Below the pieces are notes generated by a model. It was not told where the DNA came from and did not search any database. It saw only the letters and a list, made by a program, of their open reading frames with translations. Below are positions 29,196-37,975 of a stretch of 64,000 nt of DNA, piece after piece. This DNA is from Blastococcus aggregatus (lineage in GTDB: Bacteria > Actinomycetota > Actinomycetes > Mycobacteriales > Geodermatophilaceae): positions 124,001 through 188,000 of the forward strand of contig NZ_OBQI01000005.1 in NCBI RefSeq assembly GCF_900221005.1, read 5' to 3'. Position 1 is the stretch's first letter. Each line of letters begins with the position of its first letter. Both the position numbers and the translations under genes were made by a program.

Positions 29196-30320
29196 CTAGG
29201 CGTCGAAGAGCGGCTCTGACGACGAGCCTGCGCCCGGTGGGTCTGCTGTGACCCGGCCGAGCGGAATCCCGCCGCGGGGCACCGCCAGCCCCAGGTGCCG
29301 CCAGGCCGCCTCGGTCGCGACCCGCCCACGGGGGGTGCGCGCGAGCAGACCCGCGCGGACGAGGAAGGGCTCGCAGACCTCCTCGACGGTGTGCGGCTCC
29401 TCCCCCACGGCGACGGCCAGGGTGGCGACGCCGACCGGGCCGCCGCCGAACTTGGTCACCAGCGCCTCGAGCACCTCGCGGTCGAGCCGGTCCAGCCCGA
29501 GGTGGTCGACGTCGTACAGCGCGAGCGCGGCCTCGGCGACGGCGCGGGTGACCCGGCCGTCGGCCTCCACCTCGGCGTAGTCGCGGACCCGGCGCAGCAG
29601 CCGGTTGGCGATCCGCGGCGTGCCGCGCGACCGCCCGGCGATCTCCGCCGAGCCCTCGTCGGTGAGCTCCACGCCCAGCAGGTCGGCGCTGCGCGCGAGC
29701 ACCAGCTGCAGCTCGGCGGGCTCGTAGAACTCCATCTGCCCCACGAACCCGAAGCGGTCGCGCAGCGGTCCGGTGAGCAGGCCGGCCCGGGTGGTGGCGC
29801 CGACGAGGGTGAACGGGTTGATCTCCAGCGGGATCGCCGTTGCACCGGGCCCCTTGCCGACGACGACGTCGACCCGGAAGTCCTCCATCGCCATGTACAG
29901 CAGCTCTTCGGCCGGGCGGGCGATGCGGTGGATCTCGTCGATGAACAGCACGTCACCGGGCGAGAGGTTGGACAGCATGGCCGCGAGGTCGCCGGAGCGC
30001 TCGATGGCCGGGCCGCTGGTGATCTTGACCGCCGTCCCCAGCTCCGAGCCGATGATCAGGGCCAGGCTGGTCTTGCCGAGCCCCGGAGGGCCGGAGAGCA
30101 GCACGTGGTCCGGCGGGCGACCGCGCCGCTTCGCGCCCTCCAGCACCAGGGCCAGCTGCCGGGCCACCTTGGGCTGGCCGATGAAGTCGTGCAGCGAGTG
30201 CGGGCGCAGCGCCGATTCGACGACCCGCTCCTCGTCACCGGCCTGCGGGGACACCGCCCAGTCCTGGCCGACGTCGCCGTTCACCTCCCCGGTCAGCGAC
30301 CGGTCGAACGGGGCGCTCAT
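29196..30320 (-). CDS. ruvB: Holliday junction branch migration ATPase RuvB
   Basis: RuvB is the AAA+ motor of the RuvAB branch-migration complex. The 374-residue protein starts at ATG 30320, overlapping ruvA as ATGA. Walker [10 protein letters not shown], Walker [10 protein letters not shown], the sensor-1 region GATTRAGLL and the C-terminal winged helix with [13 protein letters not shown] are seen. It is the third gene of a LexA-type SOS operon ruvCAB. Confidence 0.96.
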   Translation of the reverse strand: MSAPFDRSLTGEVNGDVGQDWAVSPQAGDEERVVESALRPHSLHDFIGQPKVARQLALVLEGAKRRGRPPDHVLLSGPPGLGKTSLALIIGSELGTAVKITSGPAIERSGDLAAMLSNLSPGDVLFIDEIHRIARPAEELLYMAMEDFRVDVVVGKGPGATAIPLEINPFTLVGATTRAGLLTGPLRDRFGFVGQMEFYEPAELQLVLARSADLLGVELTDEGSAEIAGRSRGTPRIANRLLRRVRDYAEVEADGRVTRAVAEAALALYDVDHLGLDRLDREVLEALVTKFGGGPVGVATLAVAVGEEPHTVEEVCEPFLVRAGLLARTPRGRVATEAAWRHLGLAVPRGGIPLGRVTADPPGAGSSSEPLFDA

Positions 30321-30955
30321 GCCCGGCCCAGCAGCTGCAGGGCGCGGCGCAGCAGCACGGCGACCTCCACCGACCCGGTCTCCACGATCTGGGCGTCGGC
30401 GACCGGCGCCAGCTCGACGACCGCCGTCTCCGCCTCCTTGCCCGACCAGCCCAGGCCGACGAGGGCGGAGGTGAGCTGGTCACGCCACGGCGCGACGGGC
30501 GTCACCGACGGGAGGCCGGCGGGCGCCGGGCCGTCCAGCGAGGTGTCGGTGCTGATCGAGCCCAGCCGGTCGCGCAGCTCCAGGATGAGCCGCTCCGCGC
30601 CCTTCTTGCCGATGCCGGGCACCTGCATGAGCGCCTTGACGTCGGCCAGCGAGACCGCGCGGCGCACCTCGCGGGGCGGGTGGATGGCCAGCACCGCCTG
30701 GGCCAGGCGCGGGCCGACGCCGTTCGCCGTCTGCAGCAGCTCGAACAGCTGGCGCTCGTCGTCGTCGGCGAACCCGTAGAGGGTCAGCGAGTCCTCGCGC
30801 ACGATCAGGCTGGTCGACAGCCGGGCGTTCTCGCCCACCTGCAGCCGGGCGATCGTGCCCGGCGTGCACTGCACCGCCAGGCCGATCCCGCCCACCTCCA
30901 CCACCGCGCCGTCGGGCGAGACCGCGGCCACCCGGCCGTTCACGCTGGCGATCAT
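30317..30955 (-). CDS. ruvA: Holliday junction DNA helicase subunit RuvA
   Basis: RuvA is the junction-recognising tetramer. The 212-residue protein has an N-terminal OB fold ([21 protein letters not shown]), two helix-hairpin-helix motifs ([11 protein letters not shown] and [11 protein letters not shown]) and a C-terminal RuvB-binding domain with [12 protein letters not shown]. The ATG overlaps the ruvC stop (ATGA). Confidence 0.96.
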   Translation of the reverse strand: MIASVNGRVAAVSPDGAVVEVGGIGLAVQCTPGTIARLQVGENARLSTSLIVREDSLTLYGFADDDERQLFELLQTANGVGPRLAQAVLAIHPPREVRRAVSLADVKALMQVPGIGKKGAERLILELRDRLGSISTDTSLDGPAPAGLPSVTPVAPWRDQLTSALVGLGWSGKEAETAVVELAPVADAQIVETGSVEVAVLLRRALQLLGRA

Positions 30956-31521
30956 CGGGCCGCCACCCCCTGCCAGCGGGGCAGCGTGCGCTGCACGACG
31001 GGCGCGCCGATGCCGCCGGCGAGGGCGGCCGTGCGCAGCCGCTGCTGGGCCGGGCCGCGCCACACGTGGCAGACGGCCAGCGCGAGAGCGTCGGCGGCAT
31101 CCGCCGGCTTCGGCGCCTCGGTGAGGCCGAGCACGCGGGTGACCATGAGGGTGACCTGCTCCTTGTCCGCGCGGCCGTTGCCCGAGATGGCCGCCTTGAC
31201 CTCGCTGGGTGTGTGCCAGGCGACCGGCCGGTCGGCCTGCGCGGCGGCCAGCGCGGCCACGCCAGCGGCCTGCGCGGTCCCCATGGCGGTGCCCTTGTTG
31301 TTCTGGGTGAAGACCCGCTCGATGGCGATCACGTCGGGCCGGTGCTCGCGCAGCAGCGCGGTCACCGCGGTGTGCAGCTCGAGCAGGCGCAGCTCCAGGT
31401 CCAGCTCCGCCAGGGTGCGGATCACGCCCACCCCGATCGCCGTCGGCCGGGCGCCGGGGCGGCCGTCGACCACGCCCCAGCCGCACCGGGTCAGCCCCGG
31501 ATCGATGCCGAGCACCCGCAT
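30952..31521 (-). CDS. ruvC: Crossover junction endodeoxyribonuclease RuvC
   Basis: RuvC is the Holliday-junction resolvase. The 189-residue protein has the four catalytic carboxylates D7 (GIDPG), E68 (IERV), D141 and D144 (PADAADAL) at the expected spacing. ATG 31521 is preceded by AGGAG at 8 bases. An SOS box lies 22-35 bases upstream of the start, as expected for DNA-damage control of ruvCAB. The upstream yebC gene ends 172 bases away. Confidence 0.95.
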   Translation of the reverse strand: MRVLGIDPGLTRCGWGVVDGRPGARPTAIGVGVIRTLAELDLELRLLELHTAVTALLREHRPDVIAIERVFTQNNKGTAMGTAQAAGVAALAAAQADRPVAWHTPSEVKAAISGNGRADKEQVTLMVTRVLGLTEAPKPADAADALALAVCHVWRGPAQQRLRTAALAGGIGAPVVQRTLPRWQGVAAR

Positions 31522-31542
31522 GGCCACGCTCCTAGCTTCGCA

Positions 31543-31556
31543 CGAACACCTGTTCG
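31543..31556. promoter_or_regulatory. LexA-type SOS box (CGAACACCTGTTCG) upstream of ruvC
   Basis: The palindrome has perfect CGAAC and GTTCG half-sites separated by four bases, which agrees with the Bacillus/Mycobacterium LexA consensus CGAAC-N4-GTTCG. It is 22 bases upstream of the ruvC start, where it would cover the promoter. LexA repression of ruvC is known in mycobacteria, so conserved SOS control of ruvCAB is expected here. Confidence 0.8.
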
Positions 31557-31693
31557 ATCCGAACGCTAGCCCGCACACCCGACAGCCCCGGCACGACGCG
31601 CCGGACCGCCGTCACGCGTCGATGTCTCTGGACGCCTTCCGGTGCCGGTCCGCTCCTCGGTCGCTGGCGCTCCCTGCGATGCTCCCACCACCG

Positions 31694-32449
31694 TCAGGCG
31701 TCGATCGTCTCCATGACCTCGTCGGACACGTCGTAGTTCGCGTAGACGTTCTGGACGTCGTCGAGGTCCTCGAGGGCGTCGATGAGGCGGAAGACCTTGC
31801 CCGCGCCGTCCGCGTCGAGCTCGACCTGCACGCTGGGCAGGAAGCCCATGTCGGCGGAGTCGTAGTCGATGCCCGCATCCTGCAGGGCGGTGCGCACGGC
31901 CACCATGTCACCGGGCTCGCTGACGACCTCGAGGCTGTCGCCGAGGTCGCGCACCTCCTCGGCGCCGGCGTCGAGGACGGCGAGCAGGACCGAGTCCTCA
32001 TCCACGCCGTCGGACTTCGGCACGACGACGACGCCCTTGCGGGAGAAGAGGTAGGAGACCGAGCCGGGGTCGGCCATGTTCCCGCCGTTGCGGGTCATGG
32101 CGGTGCGGACCTCCATGGCCGAGCGATTCTTGTTGTCCGTCAGGCACTCGATGAGCACGGCGACGCCGCTGGGGCCGTAGCCCTCGTAGGTGATGCCCTG
32201 GTAGTCGACGCCGCCGGCCTCGGCGCCGGACCCGCGCTTGACCGCGCGGTCGATGTTGTCGTTCGGCACCGAGCTCTTCTTCGCCTTCTGGACGGCGTCG
32301 TAGAGCGTCGGGTTGCCGGACAGGTCTCCGCCGCCAGTGCGGGCCGCGACCTCGATGTTCTTGATCAGCTTGGCGAAGAGCTTGCCGCGCTTCGCATCGA
32401 TGCCGGCCTTCTTGTGCTTGGTCGTCGCCCACTTGGAATGGCCGCTCAT
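31694..32449 (-). CDS. YebC/PmpR family protein
   Basis: The 251-residue protein begins [20 protein letters not shown], diagnostic of the YebC/TACO1 family. Members are DNA-binding regulators or, more recently proposed, translation factors that ease ribosome stalling. The ATG overlaps the pdxT stop (ATGA), and ruvC follows after 172 bases. The classical actinobacterial order pdxS-pdxT-yebC-ruvCAB is conserved. Confidence 0.93.
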   Translation of the reverse strand: MSGHSKWATTKHKKAGIDAKRGKLFAKLIKNIEVAARTGGGDLSGNPTLYDAVQKAKKSSVPNDNIDRAVKRGSGAEAGGVDYQGITYEGYGPSGVAVLIECLTDNKNRSAMEVRTAMTRNGGNMADPGSVSYLFSRKGVVVVPKSDGVDEDSVLLAVLDAGAEEVRDLGDSLEVVSEPGDMVAVRTALQDAGIDYDSADMGFLPSVQVELDADGAGKVFRLIDALEDLDDVQNVYANYDVSDEVMETIDA

Positions 32450-33108
32450 GAGATCTCCTCCTCGGTTCCGGCGGCGACGCCGGCCTGCTGGGCTGGGCGC
32501 GCGGCGACCCGACGTCGGACGATGTCGACGAACAGCGCGTGCACCCGGCGGTCCCCGGTCAGTTCGGGGTGGAAGCTCGTGGCCACCAGGTTCCCCTGGC
32601 GGACCGCGACGATCCTACCGTCGGCCGCTCCCCCCACGATCCTGCCGAGGACGACGACCTCGTCGCCGGCCTCCTCGACCCACGGCGCCCTGATGAACAC
32701 CGCGTGCAGCGAGCCCCCACCGAGGCCCGCGAGGTCGATCTCGGACTCGAAGCTGTCCGCCTGCCGACCGAAGGCGTTGCGGCGGACGGTGACGTCCAGA
32801 CCGCCGATCGTCTCCTGGTCCTGCGGCGCGTCGAGCAGCCGGTCGGCGAGCAGGATCATCCCCGCGCAGCTGCCGTACACGGGCAGCCCGGCCCGCACTG
32901 CGGCGCGCAGCGGGTCGAGCAGGCCGAACCGGCGGGCGAGCTTGGCGATCGTCGTGGACTCCCCGCCGGGGAGGACCAGCCCGTCGACGGCGGCGAGCTC
33001 CTCGGGCCGCCGCACGGCGACCGCCCCGGCACCCTGGTCCCGCAGGGCGGCCAGGTGTTCCCGGACGTCGCCCTGCAGCGCGAGCACCCCGATGAGGGGC
33101 CGGGTCAC
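32446..33108 (-). CDS. pdxT: Pyridoxal 5'-phosphate synthase glutaminase subunit PdxT
   Basis: PdxT supplies ammonia from glutamine to PdxS for ribose-5-phosphate-dependent PLP synthesis. The 220-residue class I amidotransferase has a triad C81 (YGSCAGM), H180 and E182 (SFHPELTGD). GTG 33108 overlaps the pdxS stop as GTGA. The C-terminal tail is a little longer than usual. It is coupled to yebC downstream. Confidence 0.95.
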   Translation of the reverse strand: MTRPLIGVLALQGDVREHLAALRDQGAGAVAVRRPEELAAVDGLVLPGGESTTIAKLARRFGLLDPLRAAVRAGLPVYGSCAGMILLADRLLDAPQDQETIGGLDVTVRRNAFGRQADSFESEIDLAGLGGGSLHAVFIRAPWVEEAGDEVVVLGRIVGGAADGRIVAVRQGNLVATSFHPELTGDRRVHALFVDIVRRRVAARPAQQAGVAAGTEEEIS

Positions 33109-34001
33109 CAGCCGCGGGTGGCGAAGCGCTGGTCGGCCGGCAGCGTGGAGACGTTCAGCCCCACCATCGCCTCACCCAGACCGCGGGAGACCTTGGCGAT
33201 CACGTCGGGGTCGTCGTGGAAGGTCGTCGCCTGCACGATGGCGGCCGCGCGGAGCGCCGGGTCGCCGGACTTGAAGATGCCGGAGCCCACGAAGACGCCC
33301 TCGGCGCCCAGCTGCATCATCATCGCCGCGTCCGCGGGGGTGGCGATGCCGCCGGCGGTGAACAGCACGACCGGCAGCTTGCCCAGGCGGGCCACCTCGA
33401 CGACCAGGTCGTACGGCGCGCGCAGCTCCTTGGCCGCGACGAACAGCTCGGTCTCGTCCATGGTGCCCAGCGCCCGGATGCCTGCGCGGATCGAGCGCAT
33501 GTGCCGGGTGGCCTCGACGACGTTGCCGGTGCCGGCCTCGCCCTTCGAGCGGATCATCGCCGCGCCCTCGGAGATCCGGCGCAGCGCCTCGCCCAGGTCG
33601 GTGGCGCCGCAGACGAACGGCACGGTGAACTCGGACTTGGCGATGTGGTGGGCCTCGTCGGCCGGCGTCAGCACCTCGGACTCGTCGATGTAGTCGACGC
33701 CGAGGGACTGCAGGACGCGGGCCTCCACGAAGTGGCCGATGCGCGCCTTGGCCATCACCGGGATCGAGACCGCCCGGATGATCCCGTCGATCATGTCGGG
33801 GTCGCTCATCCGGGAGATGCCGCCCTCGGCGCGGATGTCGGCCGGCACCCGCTCCAGCGCCATGACGGCGACCGCCCCGGCGTCCTCGGCGATCTTCGCC
33901 TGCTCGGGGGTGACGACGTCCATGATGACGCCGCCCTTGAGCTGCTCGGCCATGCCGCGCTTGACGCGATCGGTACCGGTGGAGGGGGTCTGCGCAGACA
34001 C
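33105..34001 (-). CDS. pdxS: Pyridoxal 5'-phosphate synthase lyase subunit PdxS
   Basis: PdxS condenses ribose-5-phosphate, glyceraldehyde-3-phosphate and ammonia to PLP. The 298-residue protein has the active-site K85 in [10 protein letters not shown] and the Asp at 28 (IMDVV) near the start, in a (beta/alpha)8 barrel. The start is GTG 34001. It is the first gene of the pdxS-pdxT-yebC unit; the upstream neighbour pimA cluster may read through it, as only 43 bases separate it from the LemA-like gene. Confidence 0.96.
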   Translation of the reverse strand: MSAQTPSTGTDRVKRGMAEQLKGGVIMDVVTPEQAKIAEDAGAVAVMALERVPADIRAEGGISRMSDPDMIDGIIRAVSIPVMAKARIGHFVEARVLQSLGVDYIDESEVLTPADEAHHIAKSEFTVPFVCGATDLGEALRRISEGAAMIRSKGEAGTGNVVEATRHMRSIRAGIRALGTMDETELFVAAKELRAPYDLVVEVARLGKLPVVLFTAGGIATPADAAMMMQLGAEGVFVGSGIFKSGDPALRAAAIVQATTFHDDPDVIAKVSRGLGEAMVGLNVSTLPADQRFATRGW

Positions 34002-34044
34002 GGGGATGGCCTATCGGCTCGGAGGGAGGTGTGGGGCCTCCATC

Positions 34045-34599
34045 CTACGGCCGGTCGGCCGACGGGCTTCCCGCGCTCGTGCCGGTGAGCACGTCGGGGC
34101 GGTCGTCGATGTCGAAGAACCGGGGCAGCGGGCGGCCCGCGTGCAGCCGCAGCACCCGGGGCAACCGCCGGCTGCGCAGCGCCTGGGTGTCCCGGACGGC
34201 GTCGTTGTAGAAGCGCCGGGCCAGCACGACCCGGGTACCGGTGCCGGCCAGGTCGGCCTGCAGCGGGGCCGGGACACCCGGCAGCTCGGCGGGGAGCTCG
34301 CGCAGCTCGCGCCCGAGCGCGTTCTCGGCCGCCTCGCGGTCCTCCGGCGCGGCCACCCGGGCCCCTCCCGCCGCCGCCGCGAGGGCGCGCGCACGATCCG
34401 GGCCGAGCGCGTCCGGGTACTCGCGGGCCAGCTCCGCGGCCAGCCCGGCGCGGCGCCCGAGCTGGGTCTCCAGTGCCGTGCGCGCCCGGTGCACGCGGCT
34501 CTCCAGGCGGCCCAGCCGCACGAGCGACCAGACGGTCCAGGCCAGGAGCACGAGGACGACGACCGCGAGGGCCGTCCACATCCACGCCTGCGCACCCAT
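34045..34599 (-). CDS. Small membrane protein of the PIM cluster (LemA-like)
   Basis: The 184-residue protein starts at ATG 34599 with MGAQAWMWTAL. An N-terminal transmembrane helix (about 5-24) is followed by a helical, arginine-rich cytosolic part (RVHRARTALETQLGRRAGLA). The segment ARRFYNDAVRDTQALRSRRLPRVL resembles the LemA motif YN..V..YN....P. In mycobacteria the corresponding position between pimA and pdxS holds a different conserved membrane protein. It lies 10 bases after pimA. The function is unknown; a structural role near the PIM machinery is only suggested by context. Confidence 0.7.
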   Translation of the reverse strand: MGAQAWMWTALAVVVLVLLAWTVWSLVRLGRLESRVHRARTALETQLGRRAGLAAELAREYPDALGPDRARALAAAAGGARVAAPEDREAAENALGRELRELPAELPGVPAPLQADLAGTGTRVVLARRFYNDAVRDTQALRSRRLPRVLRLHAGRPLPRFFDIDDRPDVLTGTSAGSPSADRP

Positions 34600-34609
34600 G
34601 GGGCGGAGG

Positions 34610-35830
34610 CTAGCGGTCGCTCCCCCGCCAGCGGGAGCCCCGCGGCGCTGCATCAGGCGGCGGCGCGGCATCCGGGGGCGGCCCGGCCGGGATGTCGTCG
34701 TCCAGTGCGGTGACCCCGCCCCCGCCCGGCAGCACGACGGTCTCGTAGACGGCGAGGATGCGCCGGGCCAGGACCGGCCAGTCGTAGGCCCGGGCGACCT
34801 CGGCGCCGCGCTCGGAGAGCCGGGCCCGGCGCTCGGGGTCGCCCAGGAGGTCGGCGAGCGCCTCGCCGAGCGCGGCCGCGTCGCCCCGGGGCACCAGCAC
34901 GCCGACGGCGCCGCCCTCGAGCACCCGCGCGAACGCGTCCAGGTCGCTGGCGACGATCGGCGCACCGGCGGACAGGGCCTCGATGAGCACGATCCCGAAG
35001 GACTCCCCCAGCAGGTTCGGCGCGCAGTAGACGTCCACCGAGCGGAGGAACGCGGCCTTGTCCGCCTCGGAGACCTCGCCCAGCAGCTCGACGTGCGGCC
35101 GCAGGTCCTCCCCCACCATCCGCTGGAGCTGGTCGGCATCTCCGCGGCCGGCGATCAGCAGCCGCGCGCCCGGGTGCCGGGCCACGACGGTGCGCATCGC
35201 CTCCAGCAGCGTGGGCAGCCCCTTGCGCGGCTCGTCGTACCTGCCCAGGAAGCCGATCGTGGGGCCTGCACCGGAGGCTGCGGGGAGAAGCGGCCCGTCG
35301 GCGAAGGCGTCGACGTGCACCCCGTTCGGGATGATCACGGCGTCCCCGCCGAGGTGCTCCACCTGCACCCGCCGGGCGAAGTCCGACACCGCGATCCGGC
35401 CGCTGATCCGCTCCAGCCACGGCCGGACCACGGGGCCGAAGGCGGCCAGCACCTTCGACCGGGTGGTGGCCGCGTGGAAGGTCGCGACGATCGGCCCGCT
35501 CGCGATCATGCAGACCAGCAGGGCCACCGACGGGGGCGCCGGCTCGTGCACGTGGACGACGTCGAACTTCCCGTCCCGGAGCCACCGGCGCACCCGCGCC
35601 GCCGAGACGGGCCCGAACTGCACGCTGGCCATCGAGCCGTTGTACGGGATCGGGACGGCGCGGCCGGCGAAGGTGATCCAGGGATCGGTGAGCGACTCCT
35701 CGTGGTCGGCCGGGGTGAGCACCTCGACGTGGTGGCCCATGCCGCGCAGGGTCTCGGCCAGGTCGCGCACGTGGTACTGCACGCCGCCGGGGACGTCCCA
35801 CTTGTAGGGGCAGACGAGGCCGATGCGCAT
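34610..35830 (-). CDS. pimA: Phosphatidylinositol alpha-mannosyltransferase PimA
   Basis: PimA transfers the first mannose from GDP-mannose to phosphatidylinositol at the cytosolic membrane face. The 406-residue GT-B enzyme (GT4) begins MRIGLVCPYKWDVPGGVQYH. Family motifs include HVHEPAPPS, TFHAATTRSK, PNGV and the C-terminal LGESFGIVLIEALSAG with the E-x7-E retaining signature. It overlaps the patA stop by one base (TGATG). The C-terminal tail beyond about residue 375 is Pro/Asp-rich with an imperfect PPPDAA repeat. Confidence 0.92.
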   Translation of the reverse strand: MRIGLVCPYKWDVPGGVQYHVRDLAETLRGMGHHVEVLTPADHEESLTDPWITFAGRAVPIPYNGSMASVQFGPVSAARVRRWLRDGKFDVVHVHEPAPPSVALLVCMIASGPIVATFHAATTRSKVLAAFGPVVRPWLERISGRIAVSDFARRVQVEHLGGDAVIIPNGVHVDAFADGPLLPAASGAGPTIGFLGRYDEPRKGLPTLLEAMRTVVARHPGARLLIAGRGDADQLQRMVGEDLRPHVELLGEVSEADKAAFLRSVDVYCAPNLLGESFGIVLIEALSAGAPIVASDLDAFARVLEGGAVGVLVPRGDAAALGEALADLLGDPERRARLSERGAEVARAYDWPVLARRILAVYETVVLPGGGGVTALDDDIPAGPPPDAAPPPDAAPRGSRWRGSDR

Positions 35831-36798
35831 CAGCGGACAGCCGGGGTCGTCGCGGCGGGGAGCACCCGTCGGGGCGGGTCGGGCGGCACGTCGGCCCAGA
35901 TCCGGCCCAGCATGTGCCAGTCCTCGGGGTGCTCGGCGATCCCGGCGGTGAAGACGTCGGCGACCGCCTGCATGGCGTCGGTCACCCGGGTGGCCAGCCG
36001 GCCCTCCCCGGTCACCGGCACCTCGGGGTGCACCCGGATCCGCCAGCCGGCGCCGTCGAAGCGGGGGACGGCGGGGAGCAGCGCGGCGCCGGTGCGGGCG
36101 GCCAGGAGGGCGGCGCCGCTGGGCATGACCGCCGGACGGCCGAAGAAGTCCACCGGCACGCCCCCGGTGCCGAAGTTGCGGTCGACGAGCAGGCAGCTGA
36201 CACCGCCCTCGAGCAGCCACTGGCGGAGCACCTCGGAGCCCGGCTTCGGGCCGCCGGTGAGCGGGGTGACCTTCATGCCCAGGCTCTCGCGGTACTCGAG
36301 GAACCGGCGGTAGAGCGACTCGGGCTTGAGCCGCTCGGCGATGGTGAGGAAGGGCTCCCCCAGCCAGTCGGCCAGCCAGGCGCCCGCGGCGTCCCAGTTC
36401 CCGCTGTGCGGCAGCGCCAGGACGACGCCCCGCCCCTCGCTGCGCGCCCGGCTGATGTGCTCGATCCCCGGCACCTCGGTGTCCCGGCGGATGCGGTCGA
36501 TGCCCAGCGTCGGCAGGCGGAACGCCTCCTGCCAGTAGCGCGCGTAGGACGCCATGGCGCGCGCGGTGAGCTCGTCGAGCTCCGGCTCGGACAGCGCCCC
36601 GGAGGTGGCCACCCGCAGGTTGGCCCGCAGCTGGCGCACCCCGGTGCCGTCCCGGCGCGCGGCCCAGCGGCCGCCGCGGTCGAAGGCCGCCCGGGCGGCC
36701 GGCTCGGGCAGCATCCGCACCGCCCGCCACCCGGCCGCGTACCCCGCGTCGGTCAGCCGTCCGGTGATCCGGCTGCGCAGCCCCGCGGGCCCGGTCAC
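35830..36798 (-). CDS. patA: Phosphatidylinositol mannoside acyltransferase
   Basis: PatA-type enzymes acylate the mannose of PIM1/PIM2. The 322-residue LPLAT-fold protein has the catalytic HSGNWD motif (His-x4-Asp) and the PFLTIAERLKPESLY region. The GTG at 36798 overlaps the pgsA stop (GTGA). The clustered pgsA-patA-pimA order is conserved in actinobacteria with PIM glycolipids. Confidence 0.9.
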   Translation of the reverse strand: MTGPAGLRSRITGRLTDAGYAAGWRAVRMLPEPAARAAFDRGGRWAARRDGTGVRQLRANLRVATSGALSEPELDELTARAMASYARYWQEAFRLPTLGIDRIRRDTEVPGIEHISRARSEGRGVVLALPHSGNWDAAGAWLADWLGEPFLTIAERLKPESLYRRFLEYRESLGMKVTPLTGGPKPGSEVLRQWLLEGGVSCLLVDRNFGTGGVPVDFFGRPAVMPSGAALLAARTGAALLPAVPRFDGAGWRIRVHPEVPVTGEGRLATRVTDAMQAVADVFTAGIAEHPEDWHMLGRIWADVPPDPPRRVLPAATTPAVR

Positions 36799-37427
36799 GG
36801 CTGCGGCGGGGACGAGGGCAGCGCGGCCCCGGCGGCGCCCCGGCGGACGGCGACCATCCGCTGGGCGACGGTCACCGCGCTGCCGGCGACGAGGACCACC
36901 AGCGCCACGTGCAGCGAGTACGGGATGCCGAGTCCGGTGAAGCCGGTGCCCACGAGGACGATGATCAGCCGTTCGGTGCGCTCGACGATGCCGACGTCGC
37001 AGGACAGGCCGACGCCCTCGGCGCGCGCCTTGATGTAGCTGGTGAGGACGCCGAGCACGAGGCAGATCAGGGACAGCAGCACGAACAGCCGGTTGTCCCC
37101 GCCGCCGGAGAACCACCAGGCCAGCGCCCCGAAGATGGCGGCGTCGGCGGCCCTGTCCCCGACCGAGTCCAGCACCGCGCCGAACACCGTGCCGCCGCCG
37201 CGGGCGCGGGCCAGCGCGCCGTCGAGCATGTCCAGCATCACGAACATCCAGACGGCGAAGGCGCCCCAGAACAGGTGCCCGGAGCCGATGAGGAACACCG
37301 CGGAGGCGACCGCGCCGAGGGTCCCGGTGATCGTCACCATGTCCGGGGTGATCCCGACGCGGACCAGCCCGGGCACGATCGGGGCCACCACCTTGGCGAC
37401 GGCGGGACGCGCGTTGACGCCGAGCAT
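36795..37427 (-). CDS. pgsA: Phosphatidylinositol phosphate synthase (CDP-alcohol phosphotransferase)
   Basis: This enzyme makes phosphatidylinositol phosphate from CDP-diacylglycerol and inositol phosphate. The 210-residue polytopic protein carries the CDP-alcohol signature DG-x2-AR-x8-G-x3-D-x3-D as D69-G70, A73-R74, G83, D87 and D91, with D66 preceding. About six helices are apparent. It overlaps the HIT gene by one base at its start (TGATG) and feeds lipid to the neighbouring pimA. In sequence it belongs to the PIP-synthase, not the PgsA-PGP, branch by context only. Confidence 0.9.
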   Translation of the reverse strand: MLGVNARPAVAKVVAPIVPGLVRVGITPDMVTITGTLGAVASAVFLIGSGHLFWGAFAVWMFVMLDMLDGALARARGGGTVFGAVLDSVGDRAADAAIFGALAWWFSGGGDNRLFVLLSLICLVLGVLTSYIKARAEGVGLSCDVGIVERTERLIIVLVGTGFTGLGIPYSLHVALVVLVAGSAVTVAQRMVAVRRGAAGAALPSSPPQP

Positions 37428-37975
37428 CAGGCCTGCCCACCCGGCTGCGCGGGAGCCGGCCGCGTCCCCGTGCCGGGCTCGGGCCATGCCGCGGCCAGCA
37501 GGTCGCGGGTCTCCCCCAGCACCTGCGGCAGCACGCGGGTCAGCCCGAGGACCGGCATGAAGTTGGTGTCCCCGCCCCACCGCGGGACGGCGTGCTGGTG
37601 CAGGTGGTCGGCGATCCCGGCACCGGCGACCGACCCCTGGTTCATGCCGATGTTGAAGCCGTGCGCGCCGGAGACCTCGCGGACCACGCGCATGGCGGTC
37701 TGGGTGACCGCCCCGAGTTCGGCGACCTCGGCGTCGGTCAGGTCGGTGTAGTCGGGGACGTGCCGGTACGGCACGACCATCAGGTGCCCGGCGTTGTACG
37801 GGTACAGGTTGAGCACCGCGTACACCGTCGTGCCCCGGGCGACGATCAGTCCGTCCTCGTCGCTCATCGCCGGGATGGCGCAGAACGGGCAGTCGTGCGC
37901 GCCGGTGGGCTTGCCCGCGCCCCGGATGTAGGCCATCCGGTACGGCGTCCACAGGTGCTCGAAGGCCTCGCTCAT
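37427..37975 (-). CDS. HIT-family hydrolase
   Basis: The 182-residue HIT protein has the HLHQH triad (H124, H126, H128) and two cysteines C29 and C32 in DCPFCAIP, giving the zinc site of HIT-like proteins next to thrS. It probably hydrolyses nucleotide-type substrates such as diadenosine polyphosphates or AMP derivatives. The ATG overlaps the thrS stop (ATGA). Confidence 0.9.
   Translation of the reverse strand: MSEAFEHLWTPYRMAYIRGAGKPTGAHDCPFCAIPAMSDEDGLIVARGTTVYAVLNLYPYNAGHLMVVPYRHVPDYTDLTDAEVAELGAVTQTAMRVVREVSGAHGFNIGMNQGSVAGAGIADHLHQHAVPRWGGDTNFMPVLGLTRVLPQVLGETRDLLAAAWPEPGTGTRPAPAQPGGQA

Noticed and set aside
31612-32001. Extra gene between yebC and ruvC
   Set aside because: The frame is mostly inside yebC and ends in a 172-bp gap with no ribosome site; similar end sequence to yebC appears to be coincidence.
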